Source: Amycolatopsis rifamycinica (lineage in GTDB: Bacteria > Actinomycetota > Actinomycetes > Mycobacteriales > Pseudonocardiaceae). From it: DNA of 64,000 nucleotides. The notes beneath the pieces are model-generated. The model did not search any database. It saw only the letters and a list, made by a program, of their open reading frames with translations, and had not been told where the DNA came from. The translations under genes were made by a program, and so were the position numbers. The DNA is taken from assembly GCF_000695625.1 (NCBI RefSeq), contig NZ_JMQI01000001.1, positions 62,001-126,000 of the forward strand, written 5' to 3'. Shown piece by piece: positions 18,171-26,524 of this stretch (the stretch's first letter is position 1; each line of letters opens with the position of its first letter).

Positions 18171-18564
18171 GCCGGTACGCCTCCTTGACGCACTTCTCGC
18201 ACCGCTCGTGCCGCTCGGTCTTGCCCGCCGGATCGGTGCCGTAGAAGGGGAAGCAGCCCGCGCCGCAGCTCGCGAAGTAGATCAGGCCGAGCCGCACCTC
18301 GCCGCGCCCGACGTAGTGGGTGAGCCGGCGGCGCGGCTCCGGCCCGCATTCGGGGATCCAGCCGTGGGCGGGCAGGCGGGCGGCGGCGATCTCGTCGAGG
18401 ACGCCCGCGCGGCTGATCAGATCGGCGCCGAGGCAGCTGAGCCGCTCGCCGAGGTCGCGCAGGCCGTCCGCGCGCAGGGGCGGGCCGGTCAGCCAGGCGA
18501 CGTCGCCGGGGAGGGTTTCGGCGAGGTCGCGCAGACGGGTCAGGAGTGCGTGGTCCGGGTCCAT
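18124..18564 (-). CDS. Hypothetical Cys-rich protein
   Basis: A 146-residue protein that I do not recognise. It has leucine-rich helices in its first half, then cysteines arranged as ECGPEP, SCGAGCFPFYGTD and ERCEKCVKEAYR, which could form a zinc or other metal site. The conserved-looking WIPECGPEPRRRLTHYVGRGEVRLGLIYFASCGAG segment argues for a real protein. I chose ATG 18564; an upstream GTG frame would extend into the next gene's promoter. Its 3' end overlaps the convergent VOC gene by 47 bases. Confidence 0.6.
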   Translation of the reverse strand: MDPDHALLTRLRDLAETLPGDVAWLTGPPLRADGLRDLGERLSCLGADLISRAGVLDEIAAARLPAHGWIPECGPEPRRRLTHYVGRGEVRLGLIYFASCGAGCFPFYGTDPAGKTERHERCEKCVKEAYRLMSVPPAPRDSARSS

Positions 18565-18651
18565 GACCAGCAGCGAAACCGACGCGGATCCGCGACACCA
18601 GCCGACGGGCGCGGGAACGGAAATGTCGGACCCCGGTGACACAATGCGGTC

Positions 18652-19505
18652 ATGGCAACACCCTTCGCGACACCCCGGGCGAGAGCGCTCGGGTTCGGGC
18701 TGCGCACCTGCCGGGAGGCGCGGACCTCGGAGTGCGGCAGCTGGCCCGGAAGATCGGCGTGCATGCGCAGGAGCTGTCCAACTGGGAGTACGGGAAGCGG
18801 ATACCCAAGGTGGAGCAGGTGGCGCTGCTGATGGGGGCGCTGGTGGTGGATCCGGAGGAGCGGAAGCGGCTGCTGGAGCTGGCTCGCTCGGCGCATGAGC
18901 TGAGCTGGCTGGAGAAGGTGATGCCCGGGTTCTCGCTGAAGCCTGGCACCTATGTCCAGTACGAGCGCGAGGCGAGCGAGCTGTTCAGCTGGGAACCGGC
19001 GTTGATTCCCGGGCTGCTCCAGACCGCCGGATACGCGCGGGTCGTGCTGGCCGGGTTCGGTGTGGCCGGCGAGGAGAACGAGCGGCTGGCAAACGCCCGG
19101 CAGACTCGGCGGAGCGTGTTGGGGGCATCGCGGCGGACCCCGTTCCGGGCGATCCTCGGGGAGGCGGCGTTGCGGCCCGGGTTCATCGAGCCGCCGGTCA
19201 TGGTCGAGCAGCTCCGCTTCCTGCGCGACTTGTCCCGGTGGAGCAACATTTCGCTGCGGATCCTCCGGGGTACCCCGGTATTCCACCCCGGGCTGTGCGG
19301 GCCGTTCGTGATCCTCGACTTCCTGCAGCTGCCGCCGATCGTGTTCGTCGAGCAGTATCGGTCCAGCGCCTACCTCTACGCTGACGATCAGGTGGCGGAC
19401 TACCGGTCGGCCGCCAAGACCTTGGCGGCGCTTGCCCTGAGCGAGCAGGAGAGCTGCGCGTTCATCGGGGAGGTGATCGCCGAACTCGGAGGCTCGGATG
19501 GGTGA
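18652..19505 (+). CDS. XRE-family DUF5753 regulator with an apparent one-base frameshift near the start
   Basis: Helix-turn-helix protein with a DUF5753 sensor domain, of the type paired with DUF397 proteins in actinomycete development and antibiotic control. The expected N-terminus MATPFATPRARALGFGLRTCREA is encoded from ATG 18652, but the next part (ADLGVRQLARKIGVHAQELSNWEYGKRIP, HTH) is in the -1 frame. Adding one base at the GCGCG around 18718-18722 joins the two into the family consensus. The body (residues about 80-285) is intact. In the body frame, a GTG at 18636 gives an open but non-homologous N-terminus. Either the gene is inactive, starts elsewhere, or the base was lost in sequencing. 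Confidence 0.75.
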
Positions 19506-19686
19506 GTGGCGGACCTCCCGCTATTCAGGCGAAGACAACTGCGTGGAAGTGGCGCTCGGACCTGCGGCAAAAATCCGCGACACGAAGGACCGATCCGGCG
19601 GCACCCTCGAAATCTCCACCCGATCGTGGGATGCCCTCCTCGCCGCCCTATGTCACCCGACCACACTGGATCTTCCGAAGGTGTAG
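19498..19686 (+). CDS. DUF397 domain-containing protein
   Basis: A 62-residue protein with the DUF397 signature: WRTSRYSGEDNCVEVA at the N-terminus, IRDTKDRSGGTLEIS in the middle and W-based C-terminus. It overlaps the upstream DUF5753 regulator by 8 bases. Such pairs behave like regulator/antagonist modules in Streptomyces (whiJ-like systems). It appears intact even though its regulator looks frameshifted. Confidence 0.9.
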   Translation: MGEWRTSRYSGEDNCVEVALGPAAKIRDTKDRSGGTLEISTRSWDALLAALCHPTTLDLPKV

Positions 19687-19735
19687 CTCTCGCACACATA
19701 GCTAGCGATCGGCGTCACGCTTACCGTTCCCGTCC

Positions 19736-20485
19736 ATGACCAGCGATCTGGACGGGCGCACCGCCCTCGTGACCGGCGGGGCCAGCGGTATCGGCCTCGC
19801 CTGCGTCCGCGCCCTGGGTGCGGCCGGGGCCAAGGTGCACGTCGTCGACTTGGACGGAGACCGGGCCGAAGCCGCCGCCGCGGAGGTCGGGGGCTGGGCG
19901 CACGTCGCCGACCTCGCCGACCCCGCCTCGATCGGCGCGCTGCCGGCCGAGGTCGACGTCCTGGTCAACAACGCCGGGATCCAGCACGTCTCGCCCCTCG
20001 AAGACTTCCCGCCGGAGATTTTCACGCGGATCCAGGCCCTGATGGTCACGGCCCCCTTCCTCCTCATCCGGCACACGCTCCCGGCCATGTACGCCCGCGG
20101 GTGGGGCCGGATCGTCAACATGTCCAGCGTCCACGGGCTGCGCGCCTCCGCCTACAAGGCCGCGTACGTCGCCGCCAAGCACGGGCTCGAAGGCCTCTCG
20201 AAGGTCGCCGCGCTCGAAGGCGCCGAACACGGCGTCACCAGCAACTGCGTGAACCCCGGGTACGTGCGCACCGCGCTCGTCGACGGCCAGATCGACGCCC
20301 AGGCCGCCGAGCACGACATCCCGCGTGAGGACGTCGTCTCCGAGGTCCTGCTCAAGCGCGCCGCGATCAAGAAGCTCATCGAACCCGAAGACGTCGCTTC
20401 CCTGGTGGTGTGGCTGTGCTCGCCGCACGCCGGTCACATCACCGGGGCCTCGATACCCCTCGATGGCGGTTGGACCGCCGCGTAA
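19736..20485 (+). CDS. 3-Hydroxybutyrate dehydrogenase (SDR family)
   Basis: A 249-residue classical short-chain dehydrogenase: cofactor motif TGGASGIG at residues 14-21, NNAG at 80-83, catalytic Ser in NMSSVHGL, and YKAAYVAAKHG with the Tyr-x-x-x-Lys pair. The SSVHGLxASxxKxAYVxAKHG pattern and C-terminal LDGGWTAA are typical of D-3-hydroxybutyrate dehydrogenases, which oxidise 3-hydroxybutyrate to acetoacetate with NAD. It is followed at 34 bases by an MHS transporter and lies near secreted PHB-degrading enzymes, which supports this assignment. Confidence 0.88.
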   Translation: MTSDLDGRTALVTGGASGIGLACVRALGAAGAKVHVVDLDGDRAEAAAAEVGGWAHVADLADPASIGALPAEVDVLVNNAGIQHVSPLEDFPPEIFTRIQALMVTAPFLLIRHTLPAMYARGWGRIVNMSSVHGLRASAYKAAYVAAKHGLEGLSKVAALEGAEHGVTSNCVNPGYVRTALVDGQIDAQAAEHDIPREDVVSEVLLKRAAIKKLIEPEDVASLVVWLCSPHAGHITGASIPLDGGWTAA

Positions 20486-20519
20486 ACAACCGCTCAACCA
20501 CAAGGAAGTGGAGCCCGCA

Positions 20520-21845
20520 GTGAGCCAACCCCACCGGTCGGCGATCGCCAAGATCGTCGGCGCGAGCCTGATCGGCACCACCATCGAGTGGTACGACTTC
20601 TTCCTCTACACCTCGGCCGCCGCCCTCGTCTTCAACAAGCTGTTCTTCCCGACGGCGAACCCGCTCACCGGCACGCTGCTGGCGTTCCTGACCTACGCCG
20701 TGGGGTTCCTCGCCCGCCCGGTCGGCGGCCTGGTCTTCGGCCACTTCGGTGACCGGCTCGGCCGGAAGAAGCTGCTGGTCGTCAGCCTCGTGCTGATGGG
20801 TGGCTCGACCTGCCTGATGGGCGTGCTGCCGACGTACGCCACCGCGGGCGTCCTGGCTCCGCTGCTGCTCACGCTGCTCCGGCTCGTCCAGGGCTTCGCG
20901 CTGGGCGGCGAGTGGGGCGGGGCCGTCCTCATCGTCTCCGAACACGGTGACGACGGCCGCCGCGGCTTCTGGGCGAGCTGGCCGCAGTGCGGCGCACCCG
21001 GCGGGAACCTGCTGGCCACCGCCGTACTGGCGATCCTCTCGGCCACCCAGTCCGATGCGACGTTCATGTCCTGGGGCTGGCGCGTTCCCTTCCTGCTCTC
21101 CGGCGTGCTGCTGCTGATCGGATTGTGGATCCGGCTGGCCGTCGCCGAGTCGCCGGTGTTCCTCGCCGCCCAGCGCCAGGCCGAGGCACGCGCCGAAAAG
21201 CACGTCCCGGTCGTCGACGTCTTCCGCAACAGCTGGCGCCAGGTGCTGATCACGATCGGCGCCCGGATGGCCGAGAACGTGTCGTACTACGTGATCACCG
21301 CGTTCATCCTGGTGTACGTCACGACCGGGCTGCACCTGCCGAAGGGCGTCGGGCTGACCGCGGTGCTCATCGGCTCGGCCGTGCACTTCGTCACCATCCC
21401 GGTGTGGGGCGCGCTGTCCGACCGCGTCGGCCGCCGTCCGGTGTATCTGTTCGGGGCGATCGGGATGGCCGTGTGGGGCTTCGCGTTCTTCGCGCTGCTC
21501 GACACGAAGTCGTCGCCGGTGATCGTGCTGGCCGCGACCGTCGGGCTGGTGCTGCACGGCGCGATGTACGGCCCGCAGGCCGCCTTCTTCGCCGAGCAGT
21601 TCCCGACCCGGGTGCGTTACACCGGCCTTTCGGTCGGCGGGCAGCTGTCGTCGATCGCCGCCGGGGCCGTCGCGCCGCTGATCGCGGTCGCGCTGTTCTC
21701 GGCCTGGCGCAGCACCGTGCCGGTGTCGCTGTACGTCGCGGCGATGTGCCTGATCACGGTGATCGCGCTGCTCGCTTCCCGCGAAACCCGCGGCGAATCG
21801 CTGCACGACGACGTCGAGGCGGAGAAGGCGGTCGTTTCGCCCTAG
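20520..21845 (+). CDS. MHS-family MFS transporter (probable 3-hydroxybutyrate/organic acid:H+ symporter)
   Basis: A 441-residue 12-helix transporter of the metabolite:H+ symporter subgroup. It has the family start GTTIEWYDFFLY, and the MFS motif FGHFGDRLGRKK between helices 2 and 3 with RVGRRPVYLFG at the matching loop in the second half. I chose GTG 20520, which has GGAG six bases upstream, over upstream starts that lie in the previous gene. The position after a 3HB dehydrogenase suggests uptake of 3-hydroxybutyrate or a related acid; the substrate is inferred. Confidence 0.87.
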   Translation: MSQPHRSAIAKIVGASLIGTTIEWYDFFLYTSAAALVFNKLFFPTANPLTGTLLAFLTYAVGFLARPVGGLVFGHFGDRLGRKKLLVVSLVLMGGSTCLMGVLPTYATAGVLAPLLLTLLRLVQGFALGGEWGGAVLIVSEHGDDGRRGFWASWPQCGAPGGNLLATAVLAILSATQSDATFMSWGWRVPFLLSGVLLLIGLWIRLAVAESPVFLAAQRQAEARAEKHVPVVDVFRNSWRQVLITIGARMAENVSYYVITAFILVYVTTGLHLPKGVGLTAVLIGSAVHFVTIPVWGALSDRVGRRPVYLFGAIGMAVWGFAFFALLDTKSSPVIVLAATVGLVLHGAMYGPQAAFFAEQFPTRVRYTGLSVGGQLSSIAAGAVAPLIAVALFSAWRSTVPVSLYVAAMCLITVIALLASRETRGESLHDDVEAEKAVVSP

Positions 21846-21846
21846 C

Positions 21847-23700
21847 ATGACGGCCGTGACCGCACCCTCGGACGCCCTGCGCCGGCTGCTCGACCTGCTC
21901 GCCTCCGGGGCGAGCACCGAGCAGCTGGCGCACGTCGTCGTGGCCGCCCGCGCCGAGGGCACCCTCGACGCGGCCGACCTGGCCGCGCTGGCCAGCGCGG
22001 GTGAGCTGGCGCTGCGGATCCGCGAGACGCTGGCCGAGCACCGGCGCCGCGAAGCCCAGCTCACCGCGCTGTTCGAGACCGCGAGCGAGCTCGCCGCACT
22101 GTCCGATCCGGACACCGTGCTGCGCTCGATCGTCCGGCGGGCCCGGGCGTTGCTCGGCGTGGACGTCTCGTACCTGAGCCTCAACAACGAGGCCGAAGGC
22201 AAGACCTACATCCGGGTCAGCGACGGCTCGGTGTCGGCGGAGTTCCAGCAGATCGTGCTGGGCATGGGGGAGGGCCTCGGCGGGCTGGTCGCGCAGACCG
22301 CCCGGCCGTACGCGACGTCGGACTACTTCAACGACGACCGGTTCAAGCACACCCGGCACATCGACTCCGGCGTCGAAGACGAAGGCCTGACCGCCATCCT
22401 CGGCGTCCCGCTGGCCATCGGCCCGAAGGTGCTGGGCGTGCTGTTCGCGTCCGACCGCGCCACCCGGGAGTTCACCGCCGACGAGGTGGCGCTGCTGTCG
22501 TCGCTGGCCGACCACGCGGCGATCGCGCTGGACAGCGCGAACCTGCTCGACCAGACCCGCCGCGCCGTCGCGGAGCTCAACGAGGCCAACGCGACGATGG
22601 AACGCGCCGAGGACGCCCACGACCGGCTGACCGACCTCGTCCTGCGCGGTGGTGACCTGCCGGACGTCGCCGACGCCGTCGCCGACGTGCTGCACGGCGA
22701 TCTCACGGTGTACGACGCCGACGGCACGCTGCTGGCGAGTTCGGCGGACCCGGTGGCGCTCGACCCGGACGCGCTCGCCGCGGCCCGCGCGAGCGGCCGC
22801 GCGGTGTCCACAAAGGACAATTGGGTGTGCGCGGTGCAGGCGGGCCCGGAACTGCTCGGCAGCCTGGTGCTGGCCGGCCGCGCGGGGCTGAGCGACCCCG
22901 ACCGGCGGCTGTTCGAGCGCGCCGGCGTCGTGACGGCGCTGCTGCTGATGCTGCGGCGGTCGGTGGTGCGCGCCGAAGACGAGGTCCGCGGCGAGCTGCT
23001 GACCGACCTGCTCACCGCGCCCGGCCGCAACCCCCGCGCCCTGCTGGCCCGCGGCCGCCGGCTGGGCATCGACCTGTCGGCCCCGCACGCGGTCCTGGTC
23101 GCCCACGCCGACGGCGGCTCACGCCGTCGCGTGGCGAGCGCGGCCGCCCGCCACGCGACGCTGGTCGGGGTGCACGCGGAGGAGGTGGTCCTGCTCGCGA
23201 CCGGCGACCCGGACGAGCTGGCCCGCCGCGTCGCGGCCGACCTCGGCTCGGCGACGGGCCGCCCGGTCACGGTGGGCGCGGCGGGCCCGGCGAGCGGCCC
23301 ATCGGCGATCGCGGAGGCCCACGCGGAGGCGGCCCGCTGCGTCCGGGCGCTGCTGGCCCTCGGCCGGACGGGCGAAGGCGCGGCGATGGCCGGGCTGGGT
23401 TTCCTCGGCCAGCTCCTGGGGGACCGCGCGGACCTGGACGCGTTCGTCCGCCAGACGCTGGGACCGGTCCTGGACTACGACGAGCGCCGCGGCACCGAGC
23501 TGGTGGCGACCCTGCGGGCCTACTTCGCGAACGGCTCGCAGCTGGCGCGGACCAAGGACGTGCTGCACGTCCACGTGAACACGGTGGTGCAGCGGCTGGA
23601 ACGGGTGGCGTCGCTGCTGGGGGAGGACTGGCAGGTGCCGGACCGGGCGCTGGAGATCCAGCTGGCGTTGCGGCTGCATCGGCTCGGCGCACCGCGGTGA
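21847..23700 (+). CDS. GAF-PucR family transcriptional regulator
   Basis: A 617-residue regulator. It has an N-terminal helical segment, a GAF domain (about residues 75-235, with GEGLGGLVAQTARPYATSDYF), a middle GGDEF-like/CdaR region, and a C-terminal PucR HTH (ELVATLRAYFANGSQLARTKDVLHVHVNTVVQRLERV). Its start is one base after the MHS transporter's stop, so it is very likely in the same operon. PucR/CdaR regulators commonly activate nearby catabolic operons, here probably 3-hydroxybutyrate use. Confidence 0.88.
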   Translation: MTAVTAPSDALRRLLDLLASGASTEQLAHVVVAARAEGTLDAADLAALASAGELALRIRETLAEHRRREAQLTALFETASELAALSDPDTVLRSIVRRARALLGVDVSYLSLNNEAEGKTYIRVSDGSVSAEFQQIVLGMGEGLGGLVAQTARPYATSDYFNDDRFKHTRHIDSGVEDEGLTAILGVPLAIGPKVLGVLFASDRATREFTADEVALLSSLADHAAIALDSANLLDQTRRAVAELNEANATMERAEDAHDRLTDLVLRGGDLPDVADAVADVLHGDLTVYDADGTLLASSADPVALDPDALAAARASGRAVSTKDNWVCAVQAGPELLGSLVLAGRAGLSDPDRRLFERAGVVTALLLMLRRSVVRAEDEVRGELLTDLLTAPGRNPRALLARGRRLGIDLSAPHAVLVAHADGGSRRRVASAAARHATLVGVHAEEVVLLATGDPDELARRVAADLGSATGRPVTVGAAGPASGPSAIAEAHAEAARCVRALLALGRTGEGAAMAGLGFLGQLLGDRADLDAFVRQTLGPVLDYDERRGTELVATLRAYFANGSQLARTKDVLHVHVNTVVQRLERVASLLGEDWQVPDRALEIQLALRLHRLGAPR

Positions 23701-23803
23701 CTCCGCTTTTTGTCGGTGCTCTCCGGTAGCGTGGAAATCGGGGGGCGCCCCCGCGGGCTCGGCAAGTACCCCCGCCCGGGTCTAGCGGACCGCGGCGTGA
23801 CCA

Positions 23804-24170
23804 GGCACCGTGGAAGCCGACGGATATCGCCCATGACGGGGGTTTCATGAAGGAATTCGAAAGCGCACTCGCGTCGGCGTTCGGGGTCGGCCCGGCCGCG
23901 GTGCCCGTGCTGGCGATCGACCAGCTCGACGGCCGGTCGGATACCGGGGCCGGTCCGGTGCCGATCTGCTACACCTGGGCGGCGGATCCGGTTCGCCCAT
24001 CGGTCAGCCCCTGTCGGTGATCGAACCCGGGAATGCCGCCGGATGAACGCGGGGAAACCGCCCGACCAGCCCTATCGAATCGCTCGGCGAAGGGGCACGG
24101 TGGAAGGTGACGACACCGAAATCGAGGGGGTTTCCGTGACTGAATTCCAGCGTGCACTGACCGCCGTGTT
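23804..24170 (+). repeat. Tandem duplication containing the two RiPP precursor genes
   Basis: The DNA before each precursor matches: GGCAC(C/G)GTGGAAG then GACG at 23804 and 24094, and a GGGGGTTTC block directly before both start codons (about 23838 and 24126). The similarity continues into the leaders. The duplicated unit therefore includes about 40 bases of 5' region, presumably with the translation signals. Confidence 0.75.
23847..24020 (+). CDS. Putative RiPP (azole/azoline-type) precursor peptide 1
   Basis: A 57-residue peptide read from ATG 23847. Residues 1-30 (MKEFESALASAFGVGPAAVP, then VLAIDQLDGR) align without gaps to precursor 2, with 15 of 30 identical and ending in the same IDxLDGR. 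The C-terminal part (residues 31-57) holds PVPIC (Cys41), CYTWAADPV and a terminal SPCR (Cys56), with several Ser/Thr. This leader/core pattern, together with a fused YcaO cyclodehydratase 276 bases downstream, supports a ribosomal peptide whose Cys/Ser/Thr are cyclised. The core boundary after LDGR is inferred. Confidence 0.72.
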   Translation: MKEFESALASAFGVGPAAVPVLAIDQLDGRSDTGAGPVPICYTWAADPVRPSVSPCR

Positions 24171-24300
24171 CGAAGCCGGGCCTGCCGAGCCGCTCGAGGT
24201 GAAGATCGACCGGCTCGACGGCCGGGCCGAGCGTTCCGAGCCGGTGCCGGCGTGCGGCACCTGCTACTGCGTCGAGCCGGTGGCCGCGGCCGCCGGGTGA
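24136..24300 (+). CDS. Putative RiPP (azole/azoline-type) precursor peptide 2
   Basis: A 54-residue peptide read from GTG 24136. The leader (MTEFQRALTAVFEAGPAEPL, then EVKIDRLDGR) is homologous to precursor 1. The core, residues 31-54, contains PVPACGTCYCVEPV (Cys40, Cys43, Cys45) and an Ala/Gly tail. I prefer GTG 24136 to the in-frame ATG 24043, because 24136 has the same GGGGGTTTC block and the same first leader residues as precursor 1. The stop overlaps the cyclodehydratase GTG by 4 bases (GTGA), so precursor and enzyme are translationally coupled. Confidence 0.75.
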   Translation: MTEFQRALTAVFEAGPAEPLEVKIDRLDGRAERSEPVPACGTCYCVEPVAAAAG

Positions 24301-26486
24301 CCGAAGCGACCCCGCCCGTCGTCGGGTTCAAGCGGCACCTCCGTGCCGAGGTGGTGCCCGGCGACGCGGTCTACGTGCTGTCCGAGGACGGTGCGACGGC
24401 GCTGCGCGGGCCGCACCTGGAGTCCCTGGTTCCGTTGCTGGACGGCACCAGGGACTTCGCGGCGCTGCGCCGGGACCTGCCGGCCGGCGTCCCGGCCGCG
24501 GAGGCGTCCGGGGTGCTGACCCGGCTCGCCGAAGCCGGGCTGATCGGCCTGCGCCCGGCGGCTTCCACGCCCGAGCTGGCCTATTGGGACGCCGTGGGCG
24601 GAGAACCACCGCGCGGCCGGGTCGCGCTGATCGGCGGGGATCCCGCGATGGCCGACGCCCTGCGCTCGGCCGGGCTCACCGTGTCCGAAGACGAAGCCGA
24701 GCTTTCCGTGGTGCTGTGCCACGACTACCTCGACGAAACACTGTCCGAAGTGGACGCCCAGCATCGCGCGTCCGGCCGTCCGTGGCTGCTCGCCAAAACC
24801 GTCGGTGCGCGCCTGTGGATCGGTCCGTTCTTCACCCCCGGCGACGGCCCCTGCCGGCACTGCCTGGCCGCTCGTCTCTGGGGGAACCGGCCCGCCGAAG
24901 CCCACGTCCGCGACGCGCTCGGCCGGTCCGGCCCGCTGCCCCGCCCGGAAGTCACCCTCACCCCGCTGACCGCCGTCGCGCTCAACCTGGTCGCGCTCGA
25001 GGCGGTCAAGTGGCTGGCCGGGCAGCGCCACCCGGGCCAGCGTGCCCTGTGGACGTTCGACAGCCGCGACCTGACCGGCGAACGGCACGAGGTGCGCGCC
25101 CGGCCGCAGTGCCCGTCGTGCGGGAACCCGGACCTGGTGCGCGAACGGACGCGCCGTCCGGTGGTGTTCGAGTCCCGGCCGAAGTCCCGCACCGACGGCG
25201 GCGGGCACCGGGTGCTGCCGCCGGAGCAGGTGCTCGACACCTACCGGCACCTGGTCAGCCCGCTGACCGGGGTGGTCAAGGAACTGCGCCGCGACACACG
25301 CGGCCCGGCTCTGTTCGCCTCGTACCGCTCCGGGCCGAACATCGCGCTGGGCCGGCGTGGCGCCGAACGGCTGACCACGGCGTTGCGCAGCCAGAACGGC
25401 GGCAAGGGCGTCACCCCGATCCAGGCCGAGGCCGGAGCGCTGTGCGAAGCCCTCGAACGGCACAGCGGCCACCACGACGGCGACGAAGAACGGGTGCGGG
25501 CCAGTTTCCGTTCGCTGGGCGACAAGGCGGTACACCCCGGCACGTGCCAGCTCTTCCACGAACGCCAGTTCGCCGACCGGGCGCGCACCAACGCGGAGCA
25601 CGGGCCGTTCCAGCACGTCGCCGAGCCGTTCGACGAAGACGCCGAGCTGGACTGGACCCCCGTGTGGTCGCTCACCCGCGGCGAACACCGGCTGTTCCCG
25701 ACCGCCATGCTGTACTTCGGCGCACCCGGACCGTCGTCCGTGTTCGCCGACTCGAACGGCAACGCCGCGGGCGGCACCCTGGAAGACGCCACGCTCCAGG
25801 GCATGCTCGAGGTCGTGGAACGCGACGCCGTCGCGTTGTGGTGGTACAACCGGACCCGGCAGCCGGCGGTCGACCTGGACGCGTTCGGCGACCCCTGGAT
25901 CGCCGAGCTGCGCGCGGCCTACGCGGGCCTCGGCCGCGAGGTCTGGGTCCTCGACCTGACCGCCGACCTCGGCGTGCCCGTGCTGGCCGCGGTCTCCCGC
26001 CACACCGGCGGCCCGCGCGAGGCGATCATGCTGGGGTTCGGCGCGCACCTCGACCCGGCCGTCGCCGTGCGGCGCGCGCTGACCGAGCTGAACCAGATGA
26101 TGCCCGCGCTCCTCGACGGGTGGGACGGCGGCGACGACCCGGACGCGGTGCGGTGGCTGCGGGACGCGACCGTCGACGGCCAGCCGTACCTGCGGCCGGA
26201 CCCGGCCCTCCGCCCGGCCCGGTTCGAGGACGCCTCCTCGCCGGACCTGCTGGTGGACGTGCGGCTGGTGCAGGCCAAGCTCGAAGCCGCGGGGCTCGAG
26301 GTGTTCGTGCTCGACCAGACGCGGCCCGACATCGGCCTGCCCGTGGTCAAGGTGATCGTCCCGGGCCTGCGCGGGTTCTGGGGGCGGTTCGCGCCCGGCC
26401 GGCTCTACGACGTGCCGGTGCGGCTCGGCCGCCTGGCCGAGCCGACCGCCTACGAAGACCTCAACCCGATGCGGATCTTCCTCTAG
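24297..26486 (+). CDS. Fused leader-binding / YcaO cyclodehydratase (TOMM type)
   Basis: A 729-residue TOMM cyclodehydratase. Residues 10-90 form a PqqD-like RRE (leader binding: HLRAEVVPGDAVYVLSEDG, LLDGTRDFAALRRDL). Residues 95-290 form an E1-like domain with a four-Cys zinc site (Cys186/Cys189 in GPCRHC, Cys272/Cys275 in CPSC). Residues about 330-729 form the YcaO domain, with AEAGALCEALERHSG near 380 and ADSNGNAAGGTLEDA...EVVERDA near 483-510 for ATP/Mg binding. It would use ATP to convert Cys/Ser/Thr in the two upstream precursors to azolines. The C-terminus ends NPMRIFL, not the Pro-rich tail of many azoline-forming YcaOs. No dehydrogenase, protease or exporter is adjacent. Confidence 0.9.
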   Translation: MTEATPPVVGFKRHLRAEVVPGDAVYVLSEDGATALRGPHLESLVPLLDGTRDFAALRRDLPAGVPAAEASGVLTRLAEAGLIGLRPAASTPELAYWDAVGGEPPRGRVALIGGDPAMADALRSAGLTVSEDEAELSVVLCHDYLDETLSEVDAQHRASGRPWLLAKTVGARLWIGPFFTPGDGPCRHCLAARLWGNRPAEAHVRDALGRSGPLPRPEVTLTPLTAVALNLVALEAVKWLAGQRHPGQRALWTFDSRDLTGERHEVRARPQCPSCGNPDLVRERTRRPVVFESRPKSRTDGGGHRVLPPEQVLDTYRHLVSPLTGVVKELRRDTRGPALFASYRSGPNIALGRRGAERLTTALRSQNGGKGVTPIQAEAGALCEALERHSGHHDGDEERVRASFRSLGDKAVHPGTCQLFHERQFADRARTNAEHGPFQHVAEPFDEDAELDWTPVWSLTRGEHRLFPTAMLYFGAPGPSSVFADSNGNAAGGTLEDATLQGMLEVVERDAVALWWYNRTRQPAVDLDAFGDPWIAELRAAYAGLGREVWVLDLTADLGVPVLAAVSRHTGGPREAIMLGFGAHLDPAVAVRRALTELNQMMPALLDGWDGGDDPDAVRWLRDATVDGQPYLRPDPALRPARFEDASSPDLLVDVRLVQAKLEAAGLEVFVLDQTRPDIGLPVVKVIVPGLRGFWGRFAPGRLYDVPVRLGRLAEPTAYEDLNPMRIFL

Positions 26487-26524
26487 CACTCATCACTTTG
26501 CGGCGCCCGGGGCGGAGCTCCGGA

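Noticed and set aside
21847..23700. PucR regulator as the regulator of the RiPP locus.
   Set aside because: Its start is 1 base after the MHS transporter stop, so it belongs with the 3-hydroxybutyrate genes; no evidence ties it to the precursors.
24043..24300. A longer precursor 2 starting at ATG 24043 (85 aa).
   Set aside because: The first 31 residues have no counterpart in precursor 1, and the GTG at 24136 has the same upstream block and same first residues as precursor 1.
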